Shown here piece after piece: positions 36,480 to 45,784 of a DNA stretch of 64,000 nt (within the stretch, counting starts at the first letter, position 1; the number at the start of each line of letters is the position of its first letter). The stretch spans positions 1 to 64,000 of the forward strand of contig CAOKFI010000003.1 in the NCBI GenBank assembly GCA_948467675.1. Reading direction: 5' to 3'. This DNA is from an uncultured Porphyromonadaceae bacterium (GTDB lineage: Bacteria > Bacteroidota > Bacteroidia > Bacteroidales > Muribaculaceae). The notes beneath the pieces were generated by a model. That model was not told the DNA's origin. It searched no databases and was given only the letters and a program-made list of their open reading frames with translations. The position numbers and the translations under genes were made by a program.

Positions 36480-37823
36480 TTATTCTCCGGCAACAGGTAT
36501 GTCGGTATTGACATTCTTCGAGCCGAGAAGCGCGTAATACAGGATGTAGGCCGCACATGCCAGAGGCACGAAGTAGCTTATCATATAGCTTCCGGTGATA
36601 TCGGCTACCCAGGCCTGGATAGCAACCATCACGGCACAGCCGAACACCATGGTCATGAACGCGCCTGACGCAATGGCGGTGTATTTGCCGAGACCTTCTA
36701 CAGCCATGTTGAATATACCGCCCCACATAACCGAAGTGCAGAGACCTACGAGTATGAACGCAAAGATACCGACAGGAACCTCAGCCCAGATCACAGAGAG
36801 CTTGGCCCAGTCGATACCGGGCACATTGACCGTGATACCGGCAGGTGCGAACATACCGAACAGAATCAGAGCCATGCTGGATATCGACACTACGGTGATC
36901 ATCTTGCGGGATGAAACCTTGCCGCCGATCATACCGCCCACGAAGCGGCCCACAAGCATCATCAGCCAGTACACGGCCACTATTAGACCTACTATGCCCG
37001 CATCCATGCCCAGACCGGGAGTCACTGCGTCGGGAGCGGCTGTGAGGTACTGGAGGATATAGGTCGGTGTACCGACCTCAACGCCCATGTAAAGGAAGAT
37101 GGCGAGAATACCGAGACGGAAGTGACGGAACGAGAAAGCGCTGTATTTGTCCTTCTGTCCGGCAGGAGCCGCTTTGGCATGTTCCTTCTCCTCGATCTTC
37201 TTGAGATCGGCGCGTTCCGGTTCGTCTATCTTTGTGAAAAGTATTACAACAAATGCGATGGCGAATATACCCATTGCGATGAACAGTGCCGGTGTAGCAT
37301 CGCTGACAGTAGCTTTCGTAGCATCAGCGATAAGAGCGCCCATGATGATGTAGACAGCCACAGCGGCAGCACTGTTGAACACACCGCCGATCTGGAGGAG
37401 CTGGTTGCCCTTGTCGCCGCCGCCACCGAGTATGTTGAGCATTGGATTGACCACAGTGTTGAGCATACACATACAAAGTCCGCCGATGAACGCACCGGTC
37501 AGATACACCCAAAAAGCACAGCCCTGCATGCTTTCCCATCCGCTCATATACTGGATAAATACGGCCACGAGACCGACTATAAGGGCAAGAAGCGCGGTGC
37601 GCTTGTAGCCGATCTTTTTCAGAAGCATACCGGTCGGGATACCCATTATCAGATATGCTATAAAGTTTCCGTAATTGCCGATCTGCGACTGCAGGTTAGT
37701 AGCGCCGAACTGATTTTTAACAATAACTGCCATCGGAGAACACAGGTTGGTCACGAAAGCAATCATAGCAAACAGGGCAAACATCACGATGATCGCGCCC
37801 CATTGTTTTGACTTGTTACTCAT
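36480..37823 (-). CDS. Major facilitator superfamily transporter, likely sugar importer
   Basis: This 447-residue protein has 12 hydrophobic helices and the MFS loop motif IGYKRTALLALIVG after helix 2. The N-terminal NYGNFIAYLIMGIPTGMLLKKIG and GGLCMCMLNTVVNPML resemble fucose/glucose/galactose-type symporters of Bacteroidota. A Lys/Glu-rich cytoplasmic loop separates the halves. The neighbour is transketolase, consistent with sugar metabolism, but the substrate is inference. A weak -7-like TACCTTTA (minus strand) lies upstream near 37858. Confidence 0.85.
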   Translation of the reverse strand: MSNKSKQWGAIIVMFALFAMIAFVTNLCSPMAVIVKNQFGATNLQSQIGNYGNFIAYLIMGIPTGMLLKKIGYKRTALLALIVGLVAVFIQYMSGWESMQGCAFWVYLTGAFIGGLCMCMLNTVVNPMLNILGGGGDKGNQLLQIGGVFNSAAAVAVYIIMGALIADATKATVSDATPALFIAMGIFAIAFVVILFTKIDEPERADLKKIEEKEHAKAAPAGQKDKYSAFSFRHFRLGILAIFLYMGVEVGTPTYILQYLTAAPDAVTPGLGMDAGIVGLIVAVYWLMMLVGRFVGGMIGGKVSSRKMITVVSISSMALILFGMFAPAGITVNVPGIDWAKLSVIWAEVPVGIFAFILVGLCTSVMWGGIFNMAVEGLGKYTAIASGAFMTMVFGCAVMVAIQAWVADITGSYMISYFVPLACAAYILYYALLGSKNVNTDIPVAGE

Positions 37824-38001
37824 AATTAGAACTGGTATTGATTTTAGTAGATTTTGCTGTAAAGGTAAATATATTTTTTCACAGAATTAACTACATACCT
37901 ACAAAATAATACGATAAATGCCTATATCCGGCAGCAACACTCTTGTATATCCGCCCGATAGCGAAATATGACGTCCCCATTCGACTTCGCCGATTTTTAC
38001 A

Positions 38002-38009
38002 TACTTTTG
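38002..38009 (+). promoter_or_regulatory. -7 box TACTTTTG for the broken TPR gene
   Basis: TACTTTTG matches TAnnTTTG and ends 7 bases before the ATG at 38017, implying a very short leader. Confidence 0.55.
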
Positions 38010-38016
38010 TACTTCT

Positions 38017-39489
38017 ATGAGACAGCCATTATATATAACACTATTATTGTGCGTTCTGCTGTCATGCACCAGCACACCTTATACAGAGCATCTGCAACAC
38101 ATAGAAACCATAATCGAATCCAATCCCGACTCGGCATTGGCCATGTTGCAGACCATAGACCGCAATTCACTGACAAATGACAGGGACAAAGCTCTGTATG
38201 GAATGTTGTATACCGAGGCATTAGACAAAAACCACGAGCCGATACCGGACGATTAGCTGATCGGCTTCGCCGCACAATACTTCTCAGACCACAACGACAA
38301 GCGCCGAAGCATGATCGCACTAAACTACAAAGGGCGAGCCCAATACCTGAATCAGAACCATCCATCAGCCTTAGTCTCTTTTATCAAAGCTAACGAACTT
38401 GCGAAAGAATTATCCGACCCGTTTTGGACAGGTATGACTGCACGCGGCATCGCCGACATCTATCAAGAATCATTCAACACAGCCGAAGCCATAATTTATG
38501 CAACTGAAGAATACAATAATATAATGCAAAGCAGGCGCCAACCATATATAAATTACTCTATATTGGATTTGGCAAGCGCATATTGTAGTGCAGGCAACTA
38601 CGATAAAGCGCTCACTCTATCGAAACAAGCCTTAGATTCAGCTCAAATATATGATGATGTATATCTTTATACATCAGCTCAGCAAATAATCAGTATCGCC
38701 CATATCGGTAATCATGATTTAACACAAGGACAAAATGTATTAGAATCCCTTTGCCAAAGCAACTTAGCCGAAGTTAATGATTCGCTGTATCTCGCATGGA
38801 TATATGCAGCCACCGATAAACCACAAAAGGCAATACAGATATATAATGAGATTTCAGACTCAACAGATGGTCGATATCACATAGCCAAATATAAAACATT
38901 AAAGAAACTGTCATTATATGAAGCCGCCCTACTGGAATTTGAAAAAGTAGATAGCCTGACAAACCTGACATTCAAAACACGTATCAACCAAAATTTAACC
39001 GGCTCAATGGTAGAAACCTTCGATGCAGACAAGCAAAAAGCACATATTCAGCTTCAATCAGCTTATACCAAAACTTGGTTTATCATCATATCATCGAGTT
39101 GCATAATAATCACACTCTTGATATGTGGAATATATGTGTATGATAAGCAACGTAAAAAAATAGAAGCAAAAGTTCTCTTTGCTGAAGAATTGCAAGAACT
39201 TCTAAGCCAAAGCGAATCGAAAAATTCCGAAGCTATAGCTACCATCAAATATATACTCGCATCCAAATACACATTTCTTGAGGATTTATGTTCAATAGTA
39301 CTCCGATACAACAATCTACATTCTGCCAAACAGAAAATTGCCGATTCCGTAACAACACTTCTCGAAAATCTATCAATACAAAGCGAACGCATCGTTCTTT
39401 TGGAGAAACATGTAGACAAAATCTATAACAACGTATTTACCTCAAGAAAAACAAGAAATGTACATGTTCTTTTTCGTCCAATAGATTGA
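38017..39489 (+). pseudogene. Broken TPR-containing membrane-anchored lipoprotein gene (in-frame TAG)
   Basis: One continuous reading frame runs from 38017 to 39489 except for TAG at 38254-38256. The 5' part encodes a lipoprotein signal (LLLCVLLSC) and a first helical repeat (ESNPDSALAMLQTID). The 3' part, resuming from codon 81, encodes TPR-like helices (YKGRAQYLNQNHPSALVSF), a membrane helix (WFIIISSSCIIITLLICGIYV) and a coiled coil. The pattern is that of Bacteroidales TPR proteins with a cytoplasmic regulatory tail, but the end (TSRKTRNVHVLFRPID) does not match that tail. A second lesion or truncation near 39440 is likely. The codon before LIGFAAQYF was probably Ser TCG (one-base change). 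AT-rich compared with its neighbours. Confidence 0.8.
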
Positions 39490-39686
39490 CATTTAGGATA
39501 TTACGATTCAAACAGCCTCCATCCACCATTATTTTACTAATTGTCAGCATATTATGCTCTACATAAAATCAAACACAAAATAAACATAGCACAAAGTCGA
39601 CATCAAGCTGATATTCAGTACAGTATTGCAAATCAAAAACCAAATAAAACTTAGAAGAATATTTAATCAAATCCTTTTCATAGCCC
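39490..39686. other. AT-rich intergenic region
   Basis: Nearly 200 bases of AT-rich DNA follow the broken TPR gene. No reading frame, repeat or terminator is convincing. The lost 3' end of the TPR gene may once have lain here. Confidence 0.5.
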
Positions 39687-39694
39687 TACTTTTG
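39687..39694 (+). promoter_or_regulatory. -7 box TACTTTTG for the DUF3244/lipoprotein pair
   Basis: TACTTTTG matches TAnnTTTG and is identical to the box of the TPR gene at 38002. It lies 31 bases before the ATG at 39726. Confidence 0.55.
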
Positions 39695-39725
39695 CAACAG
39701 ACCAAATCTCATTAAAATTACAATC

Positions 39726-40095
39726 ATGACAATTCAAAAAGTATTTATGACGCTATTTGCGTTTTGCTGTATTGCATCCAGTTGGGCGGATAACGGTGAA
39801 AACTATAACAGCACAACCGTCTTCTTAAATTCTAAAAAAAAGTGATAAAAGGCCTAATGCGCCGTCACGATATCTTATAGAATGCCATTATTGCAATGGA
39901 TACATAGATTTCACATTCCTCCCGAACTCCAATTTTATGACAGTAGAGTTAATGAATGATGAAGTTTCAGTATGGACTGAGTTAATAACTATCGAAAATC
40001 CCCTCATAGAACTACCCTCGAATTTATCAGGCGAATACAATATCGTTTGCACTACCGATAAGGACCAAGTATTTGTCGGAACCATATATCTGTAA
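39726..40095 (+). pseudogene. DUF3244-like small exported protein, frameshifted at an A8 run
   Basis: ATG at 39726 opens a signal peptide (MTLFAFCCIASSWA) and stops at TGA 39843-39845 after 39 codons. Just before the stop lies a run of eight A (39834-39841). Removing one A gives one frame through KKSDKRPNAPSRYLIECHY and on to IVCTTDKDQVFVGTIYL, ending at TAA 40093-40095. That product matches small Bacteroidales secreted proteins of the DUF3244 type. It could be a true pseudogene, a slippage-controlled gene, or a sequencing/assembly indel. Confidence 0.8.
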
Positions 40096-40126
40096 ACATG
40101 ACATACTAAACTTTACCTTATTCACA

Positions 40127-41613
40127 ATGAAAATCAAATATCTATCACTCATTACATTTTCAGTTGCCATTATTACGGCATGTCAAGACGAACTGACGCC
40201 TCCTACTGACGCAACAACAGCGCCTGTAGCCATAAATACGACCAATACAGGCAAAGTTCGCGTAGCAGTTTCATCCCGAGAAGAACTGAAAAATATAATC
40301 TCCCAACTGGAATACACCGATGAACCCATGTCTCGGGTCGCAAGCGGGGTTAAGCCTGGAATGGATTTCCTTCCATTTGATAAGCCAGAAGATTCCATAT
40401 TCGTATCACTTGTTGAGGCAAACCGCCAGAAAGTCATGTCGACATTGACCGAAGCCCAACTTGAGGAGATAAGAAACGATGAAGACGAATTAGAATTCTG
40501 TCCAGAAGATTCAATAATTGCAGATATACGATTTGCAATGCTACTCAACAAAGACCGAGAGATACAAGTGGGAGATACTTTGCCAATGGCGTAGCTTATA
40601 CTCTGGCTTGTTACCAATCAGAACTAGACTCTTTGAAGAACCTGATCCCAACACTTGAATTTGCCCCCAACGACCCAAATCAGGCTCATCCTACCGTCAT
40701 ACCTGGCAGCAACGTGGAATTTCAACCTTTGTATTTCACTACAACTCGAGATGTCACCATTGTCGATGGTGGGGGAATGCCAATTTTAACTGATGATGAT
40801 TATAAGGATCTCTCGGAAATTCCGGCAAGCGATATCCGAGACATATATTATTCACCTGAAAATTGGAAAAATGACACTGACGGCAACTGGTTTCATAAAA
40901 CATGGTCTGGTATCTGGGGAGAAAACGTAACTGCCATAAAGAAGGTTACAGACAATAAAAAACTGACGTTAAATTTTTATGATCAGAACTATTTGATTTA
41001 CGCGACCATCGGCACCTCTCTGAAAATGCAGAAACGAGTTTGCGGAATATGGTGGAACATACAAGCCGAAAAGATGGTTCAAGGGTGGGAAACAGTCACC
41101 ATCCGACACACTAAACCTCAACCGATCCCACCGGAAACATTCACTCATCCTACATGGCAAAATCCTACTATATCCATGGACAATCCATTTGGCACGTCGC
41201 AGAAAGAATTGTTCTATATTCCTTTTACCGATTGTCCGATAACGGCCAAAGATCTCGCCAAAGCATATAAAGCAGCCGCAAAACGGGCTTATAACAAAGC
41301 CTCGGACTGGGCAAAAAAAAATGCAAAAAGTGCTGATAACATTGGACTATTTAGTGTCAACGGCAATGAGGCGTTCGTAGTCCACGGCCCATCCAAATAT
41401 TGCGCCAATAACGTAAAAAGCATGAATTCACGATTCCACTTCAAGATGTTTTCCGGAACATTCCGTCTTGATTTCTCCATCGGCTCAGTTTTAAAATTGA
41501 AAATGATAACGTTAGATACCGACGATGGGGTTGATCTCTATACCGGCCGTGTATTTGGCGCCATCAAATATAAAGGGAAATGGATCGCAGCGAGAATCAC
41601 GAAACATCGCTAA
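40127..41613 (+). pseudogene. Large lipoprotein of unknown function, frameshifted near 40570
   Basis: ATG at 40127 encodes a lipoprotein signal (AIITACQDE) and about 155 residues up to TAG at 40592-40594. A second frame, shifted, is open from AGA at 40573 (RYFANGVAYTLACYQSEL) to TAA at 41611-41613. The join lies after DREIQVGD, where AGATAC occurs at 40560 and 40573. A small deletion between the two repeats would explain the shift. The second part carries basic, Trp-rich sequence and no known motif. It is probably co-transcribed with the DUF3244 gene (31-base gap). Confidence 0.75.
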
Positions 41614-41624
41614 GTGGAAAAATA

Positions 41625-41656
41625 GTTGCATTTTATAACCAAAACGCATATCTTTA
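41625..41656 (+). promoter_or_regulatory. Promoter-like -33 GTTG / -7 TATCTTTA
   Basis: TTG at 41626-41628 and TATCTTTA at 41649-41656 are 20 bases apart; the last base of the -7 box deviates (A for G). It lies 38 bases before the ATG at 41695. Confidence 0.45.
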
Positions 41657-41694
41657 CAACTGATATAGCATAATTCGTCCAAGAAACTGACATT

Positions 41695-42252
41695 ATGACA
41701 CGATTCTTATATACTGCTATAGCAGCCTTGCTATGCGCATCAATGATCCAGGCCAAGACACATCGTCCTGTAACACGCATGGAAGCAGAAGTGCATGCCG
41801 GACTGACATATCCATTAGGCTCCTATCACGGAGGCAAAGCTCAGCCAGGCGGGGGGATAGGCTTTGATATACGCTACAATTTTAAGAACAGCCCCTGGGA
41901 CATAGGCGTATTCGTGCAAATCGACTGCGCAGAGTGGGAATTTAACCATCGCAATCCCAACAACAGATCCATCAACTGCGGCCTGTCAGGGGCATATAAT
42001 TTTCGTCAGGGGCATAAAATCAACCCATTTGCCGGAATAGGCGTGGGAGTTGCCAGTGTTCAGGAAGTAGGGACTTGGAGCTTTTACCCTCCAAGCAGCA
42101 CTGTAAGTGCGTTCATACCTAAGATAGGTGTGGAATTTCTGTATTTTCTCAGGTTGAACGCCTACTGTCAGATATCGCGTAAGGGCTACAATACATTCGG
42201 TCTGAGTCTGGGTCTGACCATAGGCGGCTGGCCCAAGAAAAACAAAGGCTGA
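41695..42252 (+). CDS. Small outer-membrane beta-barrel protein
   Basis: This 185-residue protein has a signal peptide (AIAALLCASMIQA) and repeated amphipathic strands (EAEVHAGLTYPLGSY, NPFAGIGVGVASV, YNTFGLSLGLTIGGW) typical of small barrels of the OmpW/porin-like group. No catalytic motif is present. It is intact, unlike the three genes before it. Function is unknown; it may be a remnant partner of the broken lipoprotein genes or unrelated. Confidence 0.8.
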   Translation: MTRFLYTAIAALLCASMIQAKTHRPVTRMEAEVHAGLTYPLGSYHGGKAQPGGGIGFDIRYNFKNSPWDIGVFVQIDCAEWEFNHRNPNNRSINCGLSGAYNFRQGHKINPFAGIGVGVASVQEVGTWSFYPPSSTVSAFIPKIGVEFLYFLRLNAYCQISRKGYNTFGLSLGLTIGGWPKKNKG

Positions 42253-42320
42253 GACGCCACGCAGTGAACGAAGCGTAAGTGCCATGTGTTTGATATAGAC
42301 AATCAAAGCACACGAATATT

Positions 42321-42515
42321 ATGGCACTTATGAAAAGCAAAGGAGAACGAGAGATAGCATTGCTCGAACAACTCGAACAGCAGATAGCGCGGCGCGAAAA
42401 GCGTCAGCGCTATCTGCGTATTGCCGCAGGCGCCGTGGCTCTGCTCGGCATGGCGGCTATCGCTACGGGTCATGCCCTGTGCGGCAGCCACAAGGAGAGC
42501 CGCCACCGTCGCTGA
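42321..42515 (+). CDS. Small membrane protein with N-terminal coiled coil
   Basis: This 64-residue frame has a charged, heptad-like stretch (REIALLEQLEQQIARREKRQ), then one hydrophobic segment (IAAGAVALLGMAAIATGHAL) and a basic tail. This is a sensible layout for a small inner-membrane protein. Base composition is like the flanking host genes and unlike the AT-rich patch. No promoter was identified, so the call is moderate. Confidence 0.5.
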   Translation: MALMKSKGEREIALLEQLEQQIARREKRQRYLRIAAGAVALLGMAAIATGHALCGSHKESRHRR

Positions 42516-42545
42516 CCCTACCACCTGCCGAAAGAAAAAAAACGA

Positions 42546-42575
42546 CACCCGGCTACTCTCACGAGCTGCCGGGTG
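42546..42575 (-). terminator. Terminator of the NagB-like/PIG-L gene
   Basis: CACCCGGC (42546-42553) pairs with GCCGGGTG (42568-42575). On the minus strand the hairpin is followed by a long T run (the A run at 42534-42542 on the plus strand). Confidence 0.8.
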
Positions 42576-42651
42576 CCTAACCTATGATTCACTTATTTGT
42601 TGTTGCTTTTCCTATTAGTAATTACAATATATCGCTTGAGTTGATTCTTCT

Positions 42652-44640
42652 TCACTCCTGTTCGCGGATAGGATGATATTCGACGAATGCCTCTATGGCT
42701 TCGTAGGATGCGAGGCCGAGTCCTTCGTAGAGTTGTGCGGTAGCACGGTTGCGCTCTTCGGCGCGTTGCCAGAACAGACGGTCATCGTCGCCGAGGAACG
42801 GCGCGTTCTCCATCTGCGACTGGTGCTTGAGGATCGAATTGCGTTTGAAACGCAACTCCTCTGGCGAAATGGGCACTGCCATTTCGATATGGTCGATCTC
42901 CCATTCGGCCCATGCGCCGCGGTACATCCAGATACGGCAGTCTTTCATCCATGGCTCGTCCTTGACCTCATCTATCACAGCCAGCACGGCATCGGTACAT
43001 ACACGGTGGGTGCCATGCGGGTCGGCAAGGTCACCGGCCACGAATATCTGATGCGGTTTTACCGAACATATCAGATCACGCACGATATCGATGTCTTTTT
43101 CGCTAAGATCACCCTTCTTGATGGTACCGGTCTCGTAGAATGGAAGCCTCAGAAAATGCACGTTCTCTGGCTTTACGCCGATATAGTCGCATGCGGTGCG
43201 GGCCTCGCCCTGACGTATCATGGTCTTGATAAGACGCACATCGTCGGTATCCATGTCGCCTGACGCCTTTTTCTTGAGGAATGAGTTGATCTCATCGCTT
43301 TTTGTCTTGAATTCGGGTGTGTCGAATCCGAATGCGGGAGCGAGCTGATCCATCAGCATGATGTAGCGCATCATATCCTCATCGCCTACAGCTATGTTGC
43401 CCGATGTCTCGTAGGCTACGTGCACATCATGTTTCTGGTCGACGAGACGTTTGAGCGTTCCACCCATCGATATGACATCGTCGTCGGGATGCGGACTGAA
43501 TACTATCACGCGTTTGGGATACGGCTTGGCACGCTCGGGACGGTATGTGTCGTCGGCATCGGGCTTTCCGCCGGGCCATCCGGTGATGGTATGCTGAAGA
43601 TCGTTGAATATCTTTATGTTCACGTTGTAGGCCGATCCGTACAATGCCAGCAGCTCTCCGAGTCCGAAATCATTATAGTCCTTGTCGGTGAGTTTGAGAA
43701 TAGGCTTGCCAGTCTTGTGGCAGAGCCATACTATGGCACGGCGTATCAGCTTGTCTGTCCACTCGCAGTTGATCACTTTCCAGGGATGACTGATACGGGT
43801 AAGATTTTCGGCAGCGCTAAGATCTACGGCTATGCGTGCGTGCTGGTGTGTCTGCAGGAACGATGCCGGGATATTGGCTGTGATATCGCCTTCTACAGTC
43901 TGCTTTATGATCTCGGCGCGGTTCTCGCCCCAGGCCATTGCCAGAACCCGCTTGGCCGACAGGAGGGTGGACAGTCCGAGTGTGAATGCCGTCGTGGGTG
44001 CCACATCGCATTTATAGTCGGAGGCGATGCGCTGGCGTGTCTCACGGGTGAGAAGCACAAGACGGCAGGTGCTTGCCGGTGTGGTACCAGGCTCGTTAAA
44101 CGCCAGACATCCGTGAGGACCGATCTCGCATACGGTCAGATCTATGCCGCCGCAGTCCTTGATCTTCTCCTCATAGTCCATGCAATACTGATAGACTGTC
44201 TCTTTGGTGGCGGCGGCACTGAAGGAGTGTATATTGGCCGGACGTATATCTATATGATCCAGAAATACTTCATGGAGACGTGCGAGAGTGCTCGGTCCCT
44301 CCGGGGTCAACGGGAAGAATTCGCTTATATTAAATACGATCACACTCTTGAAGCTGACTTTGCCTTCCTTGTAGAGCTCGATAAGACGGGCATAGACCGG
44401 ATGAGTGCTGATACCGGCTCCGAGAGCGAGGACACAGCGTCCTTTCTCTGCCACATTGCGGTGGATTATCTCGACCACATGCTCTGCCAGATAGTCGCTT
44501 CCTTCGGGAACAGTCTCGAATATCCTGGTGTAGACTTTTTCCTCACGGGTAAGAGCCGCCAACTCCACTTCTCCTTGCGGAGCATAGTAGCGCTTTGGGA
44601 TATGGTCAAGTTTGATTTGTGAACTAAGGTTAGTTTTCAT
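42652..44640 (-). CDS. NagB-like domain fused to PIG-L/LmbE-type deacetylase
   Basis: This 662-residue cytoplasmic protein has an N-terminal domain of the glucosamine-6-phosphate deaminase (NagB) family (about residues 20-290) and a C-terminal PIG-L deacetylase domain (about 375-560, metal motif FSPHPDDDVISMGG). In the NagB domain three catalytic positions differ from the canonical enzyme: FNMDEY is FNISEF (Asp to Ser) and [10 protein letters not shown] is PHGCLAFNEP (Asp to His, His to Cys); the Glu is kept. This two-domain family (annotated as glucosamine-6-phosphate deaminase-like) is known in Bacteroidota. The deaminase activity is doubtful; the deacetylase part may act on GlcNAc-type substrates. 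It is divergent to nagB. Confidence 0.9.
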   Translation of the reverse strand: MKTNLSSQIKLDHIPKRYYAPQGEVELAALTREEKVYTRIFETVPEGSDYLAEHVVEIIHRNVAEKGRCVLALGAGISTHPVYARLIELYKEGKVSFKSVIVFNISEFFPLTPEGPSTLARLHEVFLDHIDIRPANIHSFSAAATKETVYQYCMDYEEKIKDCGGIDLTVCEIGPHGCLAFNEPGTTPASTCRLVLLTRETRQRIASDYKCDVAPTTAFTLGLSTLLSAKRVLAMAWGENRAEIIKQTVEGDITANIPASFLQTHQHARIAVDLSAAENLTRISHPWKVINCEWTDKLIRRAIVWLCHKTGKPILKLTDKDYNDFGLGELLALYGSAYNVNIKIFNDLQHTITGWPGGKPDADDTYRPERAKPYPKRVIVFSPHPDDDVISMGGTLKRLVDQKHDVHVAYETSGNIAVGDEDMMRYIMLMDQLAPAFGFDTPEFKTKSDEINSFLKKKASGDMDTDDVRLIKTMIRQGEARTACDYIGVKPENVHFLRLPFYETGTIKKGDLSEKDIDIVRDLICSVKPHQIFVAGDLADPHGTHRVCTDAVLAVIDEVKDEPWMKDCRIWMYRGAWAEWEIDHIEMAVPISPEELRFKRNSILKHQSQMENAPFLGDDDRLFWQRAEERNRATAQLYEGLGLASYEAIEAFVEYHPIREQE

Positions 44641-44681
44641 GATCTAATCTATATACTGTTAGCTTATTCCTTTTAGTAATA

Positions 44682-44689
44682 CAAACCTA
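44682..44689 (-). promoter_or_regulatory. -7 box (TAGGTTTG on minus strand) for the NagB-like/PIG-L gene
   Basis: CAAACCTA on the plus strand reads TAGGTTTG on the minus strand, about 41 bases upstream of the ATG at 44640. Confidence 0.5.
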
Positions 44690-44829
44690 CAAATAATATT
44701 TGATTGTCATGACACGACCAAAAGCTATTTAGTATTTAATAACACTTTTTTCAACACAACGCTTTGTTTTTCACATTACGGGGTATCATTTTTCAGAGGG
44801 TACGTTTAGATTTATCCGTCGGTTATGAT

Positions 44830-44837
44830 TATTTTTG
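44830..44837 (+). promoter_or_regulatory. -7 box TATTTTTG for nagB
   Basis: TATTTTTG matches TAnnTTTG and lies 69 bases before the nagB ATG. The leader is long enough to hold a regulatory site. Confidence 0.55.
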
Positions 44838-44906
44838 CGAAAATTATCATTTCTAACCGTGCATTCTCCCGCCGCCTTGGCGCCGCACACTAAATGCTTG
44901 AACCAA

Positions 44907-45716
44907 ATGAGATTAGTAATTCAAGAAAACTACGAGAACCTATCACGATGGGCAGGCAACTATGTAGCCGCCCGTATCAACGAAGCCGCTCCGACCGCAG
45001 AACACCCGTTTGTGCTCGGACTTCCCACCGGCAGCTCTCCTCTGGGCATGTACCGCCGTCTGATCGAACTCTACAAGGAAGGCAAAGTCAGTTTCAAGAA
45101 TGTTGTCACATTCAACATGGACGAATACTGCGGCATTCCTCAGGATCACGAACAGAGTTACCATACGTTCATGCACGAGAATTTCTTCAACCACATAGAT
45201 ATCCCGAAAGACAACATCAACATACTCAACGGCAATGCTCCCGATACAAAGGCTGAATGCAGCCGCTATGAGGAAAAGATAAAATCATACGGCGGTATCG
45301 ACCTGTTTCTCGGTGGAGTAGGCCCCGACGGCCACATTGCATTCAACGAGCCGGGATCGTCGCTCACCTCACTGACACGCATGAAGACCCTGACCCAGGA
45401 CACCATCATAGCCAACTCGCGTTTCTTCGGCGGAGATCTCAACCTTGTGCCAAAAACCGCGCTGACTGTAGGCGTAGGAACCGTAATGGCAGCCAAAAGC
45501 GTACTCCTCATGGTCAACGGCCACAACAAAGCCCGCGCGCTGAAACATGGCGTAGAGGGCGGCATCAGCCAGATGTGGACCATCTCGGCTCTCCAGCTCC
45601 ATCCGGCAGCCATAATCGTGGCCGACGAGGATGCCTGCGGAGAACTGAAAGTGTCGACCTACCGCTACTTCAAGGACATCGAGAGCGCCAACCTCGATCC
45701 TGACACACAGCTCTGA
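44907..45716 (+). CDS. nagB: Glucosamine-6-phosphate deaminase
   Basis: This 269-residue NagB converts glucosamine-6-phosphate to fructose-6-phosphate and ammonia. The catalytic segments are complete: [26 protein letters not shown], and the phosphate-binding [12 protein letters not shown]. Length matches the E. coli enzyme. The ATG at 44907 ([13 protein letters not shown]) is the family start; upstream in-frame codons are poorly conserved. It would receive GlcN-6-P made from MurNAc/GlcNAc salvage. Confidence 0.96.
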   Translation: MRLVIQENYENLSRWAGNYVAARINEAAPTAEHPFVLGLPTGSSPLGMYRRLIELYKEGKVSFKNVVTFNMDEYCGIPQDHEQSYHTFMHENFFNHIDIPKDNINILNGNAPDTKAECSRYEEKIKSYGGIDLFLGGVGPDGHIAFNEPGSSLTSLTRMKTLTQDTIIANSRFFGGDLNLVPKTALTVGVGTVMAAKSVLLMVNGHNKARALKHGVEGGISQMWTISALQLHPAAIIVADEDACGELKVSTYRYFKDIESANLDPDTQL

Positions 45717-45735
45717 TCCTGCTCTCTCAGCAACA

Positions 45736-45784
45736 CCATACGACAGGGGCTCCGCAATTTGTCTGCGGAGCCCCTGTCGTATGG
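45736..45784. terminator. Bidirectional terminator between nagB and mscL
   Basis: A perfect 21-base inverted repeat (45736-45756 with 45764-45784) with a seven-base loop sits exactly between the stop codons of two convergent genes. Confidence 0.85.

Noticed and set aside
38254-38256. TAG read as pyrrolysine or a programmed stop
   Set aside because: The next two genes are also broken and no recoding element or pyl gene is visible, so plain decay is simpler.
38017-42252. AT-rich patch as a prophage or insertion element
   Set aside because: No integrase, transposase, phage gene or terminal repeat was found; only broken lipoprotein-type genes and one barrel protein.
45736-45784. Perfect 21-base inverted repeat as an attachment site or element end
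   Set aside because: It sits exactly between convergent stop codons with no duplicated target or integrase; a bidirectional terminator explains it.
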